Positions 48,279-59,500 of a DNA stretch of 64,000 nucleotides are shown here, piece by piece; position 1 is the first letter of the stretch; each line of letters begins with the position of its first letter. This DNA comes from Chondrosia reniformis (Eukaryota; Porifera; Demospongiae; Chondrillida; Chondrillidae): assembly GCA_947172415.1 (NCBI GenBank), contig OX359202.1, positions 1,428,501-1,492,500 of the forward strand, written 5' to 3'. Under the pieces are notes generated by a model. That model worked only from the letters and a program-made list of their open reading frames with translations. It ran no database searches and was not told the DNA's origin. Both the position numbers and the translations under genes were made by a program.

Positions 48279-48514
48279 TTTTAGAAGTTGCGCAATGTAA
48301 TAACAGTCTCGTACCTTCCTTCCCCCCCGGCCCCTCTAGATCTCTTCTTCTTCCCTGCACCATGCGCCGTAGTGTTCCCTGATTGTGTAGGGGGAGAAAC
48401 TACTCATAATGTAATTTTAATGCACAAATATATGAATGCAGAATGCTATAATTAATAGGCCTATATACGTATATAGCTATACTTGGGTAGCAGTTTGATT
48501 GAAAATGGTGACAA

Positions 48515-49537
48515 TTATAGCTTAAAAAGCTTATAATTGTAAGCTTTGAATATTGGGATGGAATCCAGTTTATTTTGAATGTTGTCCTTCACCTCTGGGG
48601 GCCAATTAATTAGTTTACTTGTATGAGATTCTTCAGTAAACACATGTGATGCGCATTTACTGATGTAATCCTCTGAACATTGAATATCCAAGAAATTGCA
48701 GAGTTTTATTATTTCTTCCCTTGGATTGCCTATTAGATCACTGCAATGTATATCAGTTGTCTTATCTGCTGCAGCCTTCACCTTTTCACTCGCATAATAA
48801 AGTCGAAAATACTCCACTGAAGATTTACTTAATGTTTCTTCGGAAACTTCAATCAATGATGTATTCCTTAAGCCCCTCATCTTTTTAAGTTTATTGCTCT
48901 GGTCATTACTGCGGTATATGGCATGAGTTGCTATATTATCATAGGGATTTCGTACTACTCTTATCACATAGATGTCCATTCTCAACTGCTTTCTTAGTAT
49001 CCCAAATGTCTTACTAATATTGTATGTTTCGTCATATAGGAGCATTGATAGGTGTCTGCCGGATTTTTCTCCAACAACCTCAATGTGGTCCTCAAATTGA
49101 CCTTGCATCAAGTCTTCAAATATAAGTGGGTAACCTTTAAGATGTTCCGTTTTTGTTCTCATACTCGTTGCGCTCTTGATTGAATTAATAGATGCATTGT
49201 ATAGTTCTGCAATCATGAGATCTCTTTGCATTGGTAATCGGCCTTTTTGGAGTTTGGTCATCAGACGATATCCATAAGCAATGATTACATGAGGATGGCC
49301 ATCCAGTATGCTTCCCACGAAACTGTGACAACTTCGTGGCCACCCGACAAAGAGTAACAATTTCTTGACCGAGTCAAATATGTTATGAGTGTTTAGTGAA
49401 TGATCCTTCTTCAATTGAACTGGAATACTTCTGATCGAACTTGCACGCGTACGGTTATCATTGAATAACTTCGTAGAAACTAGGAGTAAAATGCCAGTAG
49501 TAACGAAGGCCAATAGTCTAAAGTTTTTGGAAAACAT
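48515..49537 (-). CDS. Type II membrane sulfotransferase, copy 1
   Basis: 340 residues in one exon. Residues 7-24 form a single hydrophobic segment near the N-terminus, giving a type II topology typical of Golgi sulfotransferases. The 5'-phosphosulfate loop is FVGWPRSCHSFVGSILDGHP (about 63-82), and the 3'-phosphate-binding segment is RVVRNPYDNIATHA (about 193-206). The substrate is not visible; such enzymes move sulfate from PAPS to a sugar, protein or lipid. The gene is a tandem duplicate of the one at 55359, with long identical stretches (for example residues 27-95) and clustered changes around residues 107-125. Confidence 0.8.
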   Translation of the reverse strand: MFSKNFRLLAFVTTGILLLVSTKLFNDNRTRASSIRSIPVQLKKDHSLNTHNIFDSVKKLLLFVGWPRSCHSFVGSILDGHPHVIIAYGYRLMTKLQKGRLPMQRDLMIAELYNASINSIKSATSMRTKTEHLKGYPLIFEDLMQGQFEDHIEVVGEKSGRHLSMLLYDETYNISKTFGILRKQLRMDIYVIRVVRNPYDNIATHAIYRSNDQSNKLKKMRGLRNTSLIEVSEETLSKSSVEYFRLYYASEKVKAAADKTTDIHCSDLIGNPREEIIKLCNFLDIQCSEDYISKCASHVFTEESHTSKLINWPPEVKDNIQNKLDSIPIFKAYNYKLFKL

Positions 49538-50623
49538 TTCGCGGGATTTTCAATTAAGCTATAGACATATTCACTATAACTGGTTAATAATCAATGTTAT
49601 TTACGCACTCTATATATAGCTCGATCTACATTCCTTTTATTTACATTCCTGTGTATATGTCCAAACGTTACGTATATTATTATTATTTTTATCGTAAAAA
49701 CGCAGTGGTTATTGATCCGGCAACCGGACGCCCATTGCGGGTGTTACTAAAATGCGGAACGGTACGGAACGTTCCGCAAAGAGAAAATACGCTTTTTCCC
49801 ACAGAACGTATCATTACCGCATATACTCGTATAGCGTAGAGACATATTATTGCGCAATTATTGGAAGCAATAATAACTTTGTCAGATATTCGTCCTGATG
49901 TTCACCTTGTAAGTATTATGCTTTATCAAATACATTAAGCGACTATACTAAGCTACTAAATATTTCCATAAAACAAATATTGTTTTTTGCAAACTGCCCC
50001 CATTTCAAGTTTGAATTTGCAAGTTTTTATAACCTCGAAGGATTTGATATAAAATCACAAGCGCATAAGCGTATCTCGGACATGTCATTCTGTAGAGATA
50101 TAAAGTCTTCTTCTGAATTATTTATCTTTATTTTAAATTCATTGCCTGAAGTGGATACCTACTAACATGTTAATGAAGAAGTAAGATATTATCTCTTTAC
50201 AGTCGTATTCTTGTTCATAAAGTCTTCTTGTACTTTATAGACCAGAAGAATCTGTGATGTTTTTATTAAAGAAACCAAAAGTATCAGGAGCAATTTTATG
50301 AAGGTATAGTTACTTAATTACTAACCATACATTCACTTTCTTATTATTTGTGTATAATGATAGTTACATGAGCATGCCACCTGAACCAAAATTGATAATG
50401 CTAAACATATTAACTGATGAAGGAAGATGCAAACAGAATTTAATAAAATGACAACTACCAAGGATGATATATTGCTGAAAATTGTAGTTATAAGAAATCT
50501 CCCTTTCAACTATATATTAATGCACATGAAGACAAAATGCAATGATTATTTGTAACATTTCACCCACATTTGAACATACATGAATTTGCAATAGTGGTTA
50601 TGCGTTCTGTAAATTGATTACAG

Positions 50624-52196
50624 GAATATGAAGAACAGTTCCGTCAGGAGTTGGAGCTGAATGCTAGTTTTAATTCTTATGTCAGGTCCTATGAACTTGC
50701 CTTCAACGGACCAAACACCATTCGATACCAGTTAGATGTTCATGACCAAAGCTTTGATGAAGAAGGTAAATTAAGTACAGCTCCATAGCTACTAGTGAGT
50801 GCAGTAGTGTTAACATCACATCCATACACTAATATAACTTTAGATACAATCAGAAATCATGTTTATTTTATATGTCATTACTCTATGGTGTTTTAGCCTT
50901 TGTACAGGTGTATTGCAATTAACTCCCTATAATTCATTTTGTTTTTGTGTCTCTTTAAAACATTATTGTGTTCTGTAGTCCTTTAATGAAACTTCTGACT
51001 TGATAGAAGTACAGGGAGTGAGATTGGAGCTTCTGAGTATAAAATGTCTTCAGCTCCTCCGAGCAATAATTTACAATGAAATCAAAAGGATTGACCCGGA
51101 AGCCAAGGAGAACACTCCAGTAAATTACAGAAAGTAAGACCATTCAATGTAAGAACTCATGTAGCATGTAGTACATGACCCAGCGGAGCTGAAGCATAAA
51201 GAGAGGACTCTTGTAAATGGTATTATGGTAGCTCCATGTTTGGAAAGGAAATAGATTCTTCCTTTTGCGTCAAGCATTGGACCAATGAATAGGATTTAGA
51301 AACCACCTTTACTAATACTATGCAATGTAAAGCCTGCGCAAAAGGTTTTCTATGAGATATGGCCTTGAAATTGATGGCATTCAAGCGCCGACCAGAATTG
51401 GTGAACTGAGCATCTAAGAACCAGCAATTAGTTCAAGTTTAAATACTTGTTATTTACACTTTACTTTGCTTGTTTTGATGTAGCAATCCAATTACAACTC
51501 AAAATCACCAACTAGAACTTTGAAGGTATACTCCTGCAGAAATTGCATTTATAAACACAATTGGCATACTATACGTATACTGTATGTACTCGGTGATAGA
51601 TATTTACTATCCGTTTCTTCACTCGGGGGGCTATGTACTTTAGCTACACAGTAGTTGATTTTATTTGATTGTTTTACCTGAATCAATTATAGATTCTGTG
51701 TTGTGATTCTTTTATAATTATGTAGCGTCTTAGAGGGCTGTCACTTGAAGGTGATCTAAGCATTCTACCTGAAGAAGAACAATACATGCAAGATATGGAA
51801 GGTGACACAACTCAATATGACCTTGAACCTGGCGAAGGTCCACCGAGGACCAACTTCATTGGTGCCTTGGTAACTAGAGATGTTACGCGTATCACTCTTA
51901 CAAGGCAAAAGTGGGTTTCCTTGAGGAGGATATTCAGTCTGGTGTTCCTTTGGCACACTGGATGTTGTCAGACATTTTCATTCAGAAACTTCAGGAGGCT
52001 AAAGTATGTCCTTGCTCAATTCATGGCAGCATGAGGTTCAAGATCATCCATGTCCTGTTTGTGTATAGGCAAAGCAGGAAGAGAAAGAGAAAAAAGAAAA
52101 CTCTGCAAATGAACTTGGATTCCAAGACTCCACTTTTGTGGAACTGGCTTTGAGGGTCCTAGGACTAATGTGTGATGGACAAAACAGAACTTTGCA
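50624..52196 (+). pseudogene. Captured multi-exon gene fragment inside the TIR element
   Basis: Exon-like pieces: 50624-50765 (FRQELELNASFNSYVRSYEL), 51019-51133 (VRLELLSIKCLQLLRAII), 51734-about 51900 (GDLSILPEEEQYMQDMEGD), 51905-51999 (VGFLEEDIQSGVPLAHWMLS) and 52067-52196 (STFVELALRVLGLMCDGQN). Most have GT/AG borders and phases agree between the first three. There is a frame break near 51890, and no start or proper end. The helical leucine-rich style recalls the RIH-type regions of IP3 receptor-like proteins, but I cannot name the parent gene with confidence. Introns are retained, so capture was at DNA level. Confidence 0.6.
51176..51212 (+). repeat. Family A repeat fragment starting at the predicted cleavage site
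   Basis: TGACCCAGCGGAGCTGAAGC starts at the +1 position after the hammerhead GUC. It is preceded by AGTACA and, slightly further up, GTAGCATGTA, which matches the 3' end of the family A unit. Only about 37 bp match. It lies within the TIR element's cargo. Confidence 0.6.
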
Positions 52197-53559
52197 GGTA
52201 AATTGCAAGAAGAAATTAAGTACCATACTTACTATTGTTACGAAGCAGGTGGAGATTTCTGAGCTGATACTTGCATAATATCAGTTCCATTCATGTACTT
52301 CAAACTGGTATGCAATAACTCTTAATTTGTTGTTGCTTTTTCTACTACTAATTCTTATTTATATATAGGACAGTAAAACATTACATCTTGGCAAGCATGT
52401 ACAAGGACACAGGCTCAGCAGTTAAAGAAATGTTTTATTTGTGTACTTATACTTTTTAATATTTTTTATAATATCAGTTTAGTGCATATATTTACTATAC
52501 CTTGTTTTTAGGATCATCAGTGTAAAAAAGAAATATCTCACCTCCCTTTGGTTTAGGAGGGATACAGCCCATGCTACCCGTATTTTGGTGCCTAATTCGA
52601 CTATATTCCACCCCTTTTCATTGTCAAAAGTATTCACTTAAATGTAGAATATCAATTTGAATGTTAATTACATAATTATAACTAAATAATATAATGATAA
52701 TACGTAAATAGGTATCTTACGAAATCGCTAACGTTTTGTAACGCATCACGTGCTGCGGAACGTTCCGTTCCGTTCCGCATTTTAGTAACACCCCCCATTG
52801 CGCTTATGGAACCGGCAATTGCTCACGTGCAAGGCACAGATCACAAGCGCCAATCACATTCCTCGATATTCTTTAATGGTTTTGCCGGCCAGCTAAAGCT
52901 ATAGACGGTCGTCCTTCAGACTCCGAGTACGATTGAAGACACCAATATGATGTCTTGAATTGTATTTCATCTTCGAGTCACGAAGTGCAAGGTAATTTTA
53001 GTGTGTAGGCGAATGATCCAAACTCGGCTATCCTTGCCGACTATAGTTCATCTTTCCAGCCTCAGAGTGGGCTATAGTTATGTTTCTGATGCATCATGTA
53101 GCTGTGCATGTGTTTCCTGACATAAAACGTTTTGCTGGCCCTAGTAGCTAGCTAAGTAGCTTATTAGGATTACAAAACATGTTATTGTATTAAGTACAAA
53201 GATAAAGAGTTCAGTCAAGGGTACTGAAAACAATGCTAGTCCTGCCCCTGGACTGCGGCACAACACTTCCTGCAGAACCACACTTTTGCCGTAAGAATTG
53301 CGGAAGAGTCACTAAAATTACCTTGCACTTCGTGACTCGAAGATGAAATATATACAATTCAAGACATCATATTGGTGTCTTCAATCGTACTCGGAGTCTG
53401 AAGGACGACCGTAGCTTTAGCTGGCCGGCAAAACCATTAAAGAATATCGAGGAATGTGATTGGCGCTTGTGATCTGTACATTGCAAGTGAGCAATTGCCG
53501 GATCAATAGCCGTGAAATGGACGTCCGGTTGCCGGATCAATAGCCACTGCGTATTTTTA

Positions 53560-54506
53560 TTATTATTATAAAATGTGCAATTGCAACGCGTATACGGCCG
53601 GTCGTTTGAGTTACACCCCGTGTTCGAATTCTTTGTCGGGCTTATAAATGTGCATAACGTATAGCGAGAAATTTTCGCGAGGACTTTAATTTCACGGTTT
53701 TTTGCGAGCTAACCCGAATTCGCGAAAATTTCTTCCGCCATTTTATTTTCGCGAGTTTCACGTGCTCTAGCTATGTCTCACTCTCTGCAACGGTGGTTCA
53801 AACCTGTCGATGGAACAGGCAGCCGAAATCTTCCGCGGGACGTGACCAACGATAACTCCATCTTTCAGCACAGCTACTGCGAAGGCATCCTTAGCGTTAC
53901 CTTATTAGAAATTAGGAATTCTTATTTAATGTGGGAAGCCTTTAGCCAAGAGGCTACTCTTCCAGGCACCCACAATAGTACAAACAACATAAACATACCC
54001 AACATACAGCAGCAATAATCAGTTTGTTCAGTGGGCAATGTTTGTTGTCAAGGGGGGTGCTGTCTCTGAAAAACTGCTGCCATGGCCTGGGCTCGAACTT
54101 GGGATATCCCATAATAGAATCTTCTGCTTTAGCTCCAGACCACCAGCACCCCTATTCACTTTGGCACGGAAGTTGGTCGCCGATTGTGGCGGCCCAAACG
54201 TCTTTGTACGCATGATAACCTCTCACTATCGCTTCCACGCTGAAGTGCACACGTTCTGCACCAACTGCAATACATCAAGATTAAGTACACGTGGATCACG
54301 CGAAAATAAGAACCACGAACATATATTCTGAGGACTTTTCCACCAAAGATTCACGAAAATTTCCCGCTATACGGTATAATCCTAAGGATTCTTCATGCTT
54401 AAGTGCCTCCATAATTATAAAGAATGATAGAAAAGGTTACTTAATTGTTTCCCGAAATTTGCAAAATAGATGTATTCATGTATAAATTAAGTATTTTAGT
54501 AATTGT

Positions 54507-54537
<31 letters not shown>

Positions 54538-54975
54538 TTTTTATTAATGTGACATGCTATTCTGAAAAAAAGATCAGTCAGAAATAGCCCAACCCATGGT
54601 GGGTTTACAAGTCACTGGGTATACATTTCCAGGGCCATGCAGGGAGGGTGTGTGTATTACAAAACCTTTATGGAACAAAAATTAGTGAGAATGAGTGAGA
54701 GATTTACGATGAATGTACATACTGTAAATATAATTTGAGATCTTTTGATTTGGGTATGTTAGGATGAAAGTATCCAGTATATATATGAACAATACGTATA
54801 TGATGAAACGATGAAAACAATATAGGGTTGTGGGAGCCCTATATGGGTAGGTGCCGCTGTTGCAGCTGCAGAAGTGGCAATATACTGGATTCTCTTATTG
54901 TGGCAGGGGAGTACATGTATGTCATTCCTGAGGTGATGTCATTGTTGTTTCCATGACTACCATATCAAGTGGATC
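53560..54975 (+). pseudogene. Decayed duplicate of the asparaginase 5' region
   Basis: Segments match the intact gene at 56512. 53570-53600 matches its intron 1 (ATGTGCAATTGCAACGCGTA). 53626-53657 and 54380-54480 match intron 3 (CCTAAGGATTCTTCATGC). 54855-54935 matches exon 4 (GTGCCGCTGTTG...CTTATTGTGGCAGGGGAGTA) with a deletion and frameshift. Exons 1-3 are missing. With the sulfotransferase at 48515, this is the left half of a tandem duplication. Confidence 0.8.
53658..54375. mobile_element. 718-bp TIR element at a paralogous empty site
   Basis: Ends CGTATAGCGAGAAATTTTCG and CGAAAATTTCCCGCTATACG are inverted. The duplicated block at 57536 reads GCATAATCCTAAGG without any insert, so this is a filled site with a short TA/ATA duplication. 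Inside is an 81-codon frame (53773-54018) and a tRNA-like B box (minus strand AAGTTCGAGCCC near 54095). Similar ends occur at 61740-61916. Confidence 0.8.
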
Positions 54976-55358
54976 CAGAACCATCTCCTAAAGTGTTAAC
55001 TTATACTTCTATCCATACTTTGATTACATAGGAATGTAAGCAGTATATAGTATATGGAAAAATAGGGGAACTTTAAGATCCCTAGTAAAACCAATCTAAA
55101 AGCATCAATATCATCATCATTAAACTCTTAGACTGGATATATATATACCCCTGCCCACTCATGTCTCCTGAGGAGCACAATGCAAAGTATACCGAAGACA
55201 AAAGGTTAAAGTGCATGAAGGAAGTAGCAAGAAGAGCTCAAATCATAACTCTTGTAACTCAGTGACTCATGGGCCCAGCTAGTGTACACACGCATGTATC
55301 ACTCTAATATACAGTTATTACTATTATAATAGCTATATATTAATGGTAATGGTAACAA
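54490..55358. other. Spacer with (TAA)n microsatellite
   Basis: About ten ATA/TAA units lie at 54507-54536, then unassigned AT-rich sequence around the exon 4 pseudo-copy. I see no other gene before the sulfotransferase stop at 55359. Confidence 0.6.
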
Positions 55359-56396
55359 TTATAGCTTTAAAAGCTTATAATTGTAAGCTTTGAATATTGG
55401 GATGGAATCCAGTTTATTTTGAATGTTGTCCTTCACCTCTGGGGGCCAATTAATTAGTTTACTTGTATGAGATTCTTCAGTAAACACATGTGATGCGCAT
55501 TTACTGATGTAATCCTCTGAACATTGAATATCCAAAAAATTGCAGAGTTTTACCATTGCTTCTCTTGGATTGCCTATTAGATCACTGCAATGTATATCAG
55601 TTGTCTTATCTGCTGCAGCCTTCACCTTTTCACTCGCATAATAAAGTCGAAAATACTCCACTGAAGATTTACTTAATGTTTTTTCGGAAACTTCAATCAA
55701 TGATGTATTCCTTAAGCCCCTCATCTTTTTAAGTTTATTGCTCTGGTCATTACTGTGATATATGGCATGAGTTGCTATATTATCATAGGGATTTCGTACC
55801 ACTCTTATCACATAGATATCCATTCTCAATTGCTTTCTTAGTATCCCAAATGTCTTACTAATATTGTATGTTTCGTCATATAGGAGCATTGATAGGTGTC
55901 TGCCGGATTTGTCTCCAATAATATCGATGTGGTCCTCAAATTGACCTTGCATCAAGTCTTCAAATATAAGTGGGTAACCTTTAAGATGTTCCGTTTTTGT
56001 TCTCATATTCGTTACGCTCTTGAATGAACTAATAGATGCATTGTATAGTGTCGTGAGTATGAGATCTCTTTGCATTGGTAATCGGCCTTCTTGGAGTTTG
56101 GTCATCAGACGATATCCATAAGCAATGATTACATGAGGATGGCCATCCAGTATGCTTCCCACGAAACTGTGACAACTTCGTGGCCACCCGACAAAGAGTA
56201 GCAATTTCTTGACCGAGTCAAATATGTTATGAGTGTTTAGTGAATGATCCTTCTTCAATTGAACTGGAATACTTCTGATCGAACTTGCACGCGTACGGTT
56301 ATCATTGAATAACTTCGTAGAAACTAGGAGTAAAATGCCAGCAGTAACGAAGACCAATAATCTAAAGTTTTTGGAAAGCATTATCGGAATATTCAC
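55359..56396 (-). CDS. Type II membrane sulfotransferase, copy 2
   Basis: 345 residues in one exon. It has the same membrane anchor, the same FVGWPRSCHSFVG phosphosulfate loop and the same RVVRNPYDNIATHA segment as copy 1, so both should be catalytically competent for PAPS binding. The first ATG adds five residues (MNIPI) before the Met that aligns with the start of copy 1; either could be used. About 25-30 residues differ between the copies, clustered around positions 107-125 and 152-158. The start lies 115 bp from the asparaginase ATG, head to head. Confidence 0.8.
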   Translation of the reverse strand: MNIPIMLSKNFRLLVFVTAGILLLVSTKLFNDNRTRASSIRSIPVQLKKDHSLNTHNIFDSVKKLLLFVGWPRSCHSFVGSILDGHPHVIIAYGYRLMTKLQEGRLPMQRDLILTTLYNASISSFKSVTNMRTKTEHLKGYPLIFEDLMQGQFEDHIDIIGDKSGRHLSMLLYDETYNISKTFGILRKQLRMDIYVIRVVRNPYDNIATHAIYHSNDQSNKLKKMRGLRNTSLIEVSEKTLSKSSVEYFRLYYASEKVKAAADKTTDIHCSDLIGNPREAMVKLCNFLDIQCSEDYISKCASHVFTEESHTSKLINWPPEVKDNIQNKLDSIPIFKAYNYKLLKL

Positions 56397-56511
56397 TCAC
56401 AGTCACTGTTGGATGGCTATTCATATAATAACCAATGTTCCATATTGTATAAGAATGATTAAATTAACGCACTCGATCCACATTCCTTTTACATTCCTGT
56501 GTATGCCCTAA

Positions 56512-59500
56512 ATGTTACGAGTACACGATGACGCAATACGGTCTGCCGAGATAGGATCACTGCATGACGAATATTCTTATCAAACATTTTCAAGGATGAC
56601 TGAGTTTTCTTACAAGAAGACACAAGTCGAGAAGATTCACCGTCCTGAAATAAAGAAGCGGGTACTAGTTTTATACACTGGAGGTACTATCGGAATGATT
56701 TACAGTGAAAATGGTTAGCCTATTAAAATGTACAATTGCAACACGTATGGCCGGCTGCGTAGCGTTTCAGTGTATAGTATATACTTTCATAGGACTAATT
56801 CCATTCCCTATTGAAGAAATTATACGCAAGTTTCCTATGTTGAACGACTTTGACTATGAGTTTAGTGATGAAGAGAGAAAAAGCTTTCCTTACCCGCCAA
56901 TTTCAATGCCGTAAGTGTGAATATATGGCAAGATAGCGATCTGACTACATGCGGCCACTATGAGCCAGGCGTTTATTCAACCACACCTCTCACACACCTA
57001 CCCCTGCCCCCTTTGTAATAACATTCATAACTTATGACTCGCATTCTTTTAGACTGACATTTAACAAGTTTCTGATTCAGTACTGTGTGGTCTCATATGA
57101 TCCTCTATTGGACTCAAGTAATATGAACATGGATGATTGGGGAAGAATCGCAGAAGACATTGGTAGATATTACAAGGATTTTGATGGGTTTGTGGTGTTG
57201 CATGGAACAGATACAATGTGCTACACTGCCTCAGCTCTCTCTTTTATGTTGGAGCATCTTGGGAAACCAGTCATCATCACAGGAGCACAGGTAAATCCCC
57301 TTCTCTCTGGGGACATTCCCAGAGAGAGATTTGGATTTACGGGGAAGTATACCTTTGCAAACAAACACACCCTAGTTAACTTTTGTTTTGTAGCTGTTGT
57401 TACCAAAGTACTTGTGTCTCTATGCCTCCCCCTTCACGTTGTCCTGAAGCTAAATATTTATGCTATGAAGCAAGTAATTTGAGTTCTGTGTTCGAATTGC
57501 TTGGTCTCTTTGTTGGGTTTATAAATATGCATAATCCTAAGGATTCTTCATGCTTAAGTGCCTCCATAATTATAAAGAATGATAGGAAAGGTTACTTAAT
57601 TTAGGCTTCCTGAAATTTGCAAAATAGATGTATTTATGTATAAAATTAATATTATATACCGTCGAAACTCATTATAACGAGATCACTTAAGTGAACTTTG
57701 CTTTATAACGAATCGCTTTCCATTTCAAGTGTATTTACAATGTTTCATGGGTAGGTGCCGCTGTTGGAGCTGAGGAGTGACGGAAGGGATAATATACTGG
57801 ACTCTCTTATTGTGGCAGGGGAGTATGTCATTCCTGAGGTGATGTCATATTGTTGTTTCCATGACTACCATATCAGGCTATTCCAAAGTAGGTATAACCC
57901 AACTGACTGGGAGCAGGCGGGCCTTAAGTCAACCCTGCTGCCATACCATACTCCCAGCCAGTATGTAATTATTTTACAGTTTACCTGTAGTTGAGTTGAT
58001 TCCCAATTCTTGTCTTCTCTCTGTCACTTCAGGTTTGCATTCTCTTTAATAGTAAGCTTTTCAGAGGGAATCGTTGTACCAAAGTGGATTCCAGTAGAAT
58101 GGATGCCTTCAACTCACCTGGCCTTCCTCCTCTAGCTACTCTGGAGATTGATATTAAAGGTACCCAGGCAGTAGATCAATTTGATCTATTAATTTGCATA
58201 CATATATAACCTTAGTGTCTGACTATTAGATTATTTAGTTTATCATAGGACTGTTTACTATGTGGTATTATGTTTACCATACCACTAAACTAATATTTAA
58301 GTATTATCACCTATTGTACTATTTAAGCTGCTGTAGTTGTAGCTGATATTGATTCATTTTGTCAGTGTGGTTAACCGTTCAGTGGTGACTCGTGCTAGCG
58401 TTCTGTGAGCTATCTCGGCAAGGCGCAGGGATTAGCTCTGATATTGCATACCTGAGCTTACACATACATTACTTCTTTCTCTCTCTAAGTTGCTTGGGAT
58501 AGTATTCATAGAAACACGGAATTGGTGTCCTTTACTGTTGAGAAGAATATGAATCAGAATGTTGGAATACTGAGACTCTTTCCAGGTATTACACCTCAAA
58601 CAGTGAGTCTTTGTACTTTCACGCTCTTGAAGCATCAGTTATCATCTCAAGACTTACATGTTTGTTAGTTCTGAACCCTAACAGTTACTGGTTATAGATA
58701 GTTATTGAGCGTAATCGCAGCGACTGGAATACACAATGAACAATTCAATTAATTTCCAGGACGTTTCAATCCGAGCACCTTTCTCAACTGGTATAAAAAC
58801 AAACTGAAACGACTGAAAGAAACACTTCCTAAAATAGGTGTGGGTGACAGGGAATTTGGTTTTTATACCAGTTGAGAAAGGTCCTCGGATCGAAACGTCT
58901 TGTTGAATTGTTCATTGTGTATTCCAGTCGCTGCGATTACGCTCAATAACTATCTATAATCAAGACTTACATGTTTGTTAGTTCTGAACCCTAAACAGTT
59001 ACTGAAGTAAAGATGATATGTATGCCTAAACACGTTGATTGTGTATATGGTTAAGTCACTTAAATCTTAGTATAACACTTCCGTATGCACAATTAGCCTT
59101 ATCACATAATTGCTGTCTTGTTTAGTAATTTTTCCAAATCTACTGTCTAATCTGCATTCGGCTATTCTCTAACCACAAGTGTTTATTTCCTATATCAAAC
59201 TATACCCCAACCACAAGTGTTTGTCTTCCTTCATAACTATACCAAGGTGAGATCGTTCCTCCAGCCACCTATGGAAGGTGTCATCCTTCTTAGTTTTGGG
59301 GCTGGAAATGTTCCAGATCGCAACGAGGCACTTCTAGCAGAGCTGAAGGCTGCAACAGATAAGGGGCTGATCATTCTCAACTGTAGTCAGTGTGCTAGAG
59401 GTCACGTCAATGATAAGTATGCGGCTGGCAGGGTGAGTACAGATAATGCAGGGGCTGCATACCCCCCTAGGATTGATCCCCCCAGACTTTTGGAAAGTTA

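Larger units (their letters stand above)
49739..52793. mobile_element. 3,055-bp TIR element with 8-bp target duplication, carrying gene fragments
   Basis: The ends begin GGGTGTTACTAAAATGCGGA and match inverted over about 39 bp with one mismatch. The target CCCATTGC is duplicated exactly (49731-49738 and 52794-52801), so the element jumped into the hAT-like foldback. GGG ends with an 8-bp duplication could be Mutator-like or Merlin-like; hAT is less likely. No transposase is seen. The interior instead holds exon-like pieces of a cellular gene. Confidence 0.85.
49703..53549. mobile_element. hAT-like foldback element (about 784 bp), split by a nested insertion
   Basis: The left end CAGTGGTTATTGATCCGGCA (49703) and the right end TGCCGGATCAATAGCCACTG (ending 53549) are inverted repeats. 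The interior arms also match: 52850-52998 is the reverse complement of 53309-53465. CAGTGG ends suit the hAT superfamily. A clear 8-bp target duplication was not found. Everything from 49739 to 52793 is a later insertion. No transposase is visible. Confidence 0.75.

Noticed and set aside
53773-54018. 81-codon frame inside the 718-bp element
   Set aside because: No recognisable domain, confined to a transposon that is absent from the paralogous site. Kept only as element content.
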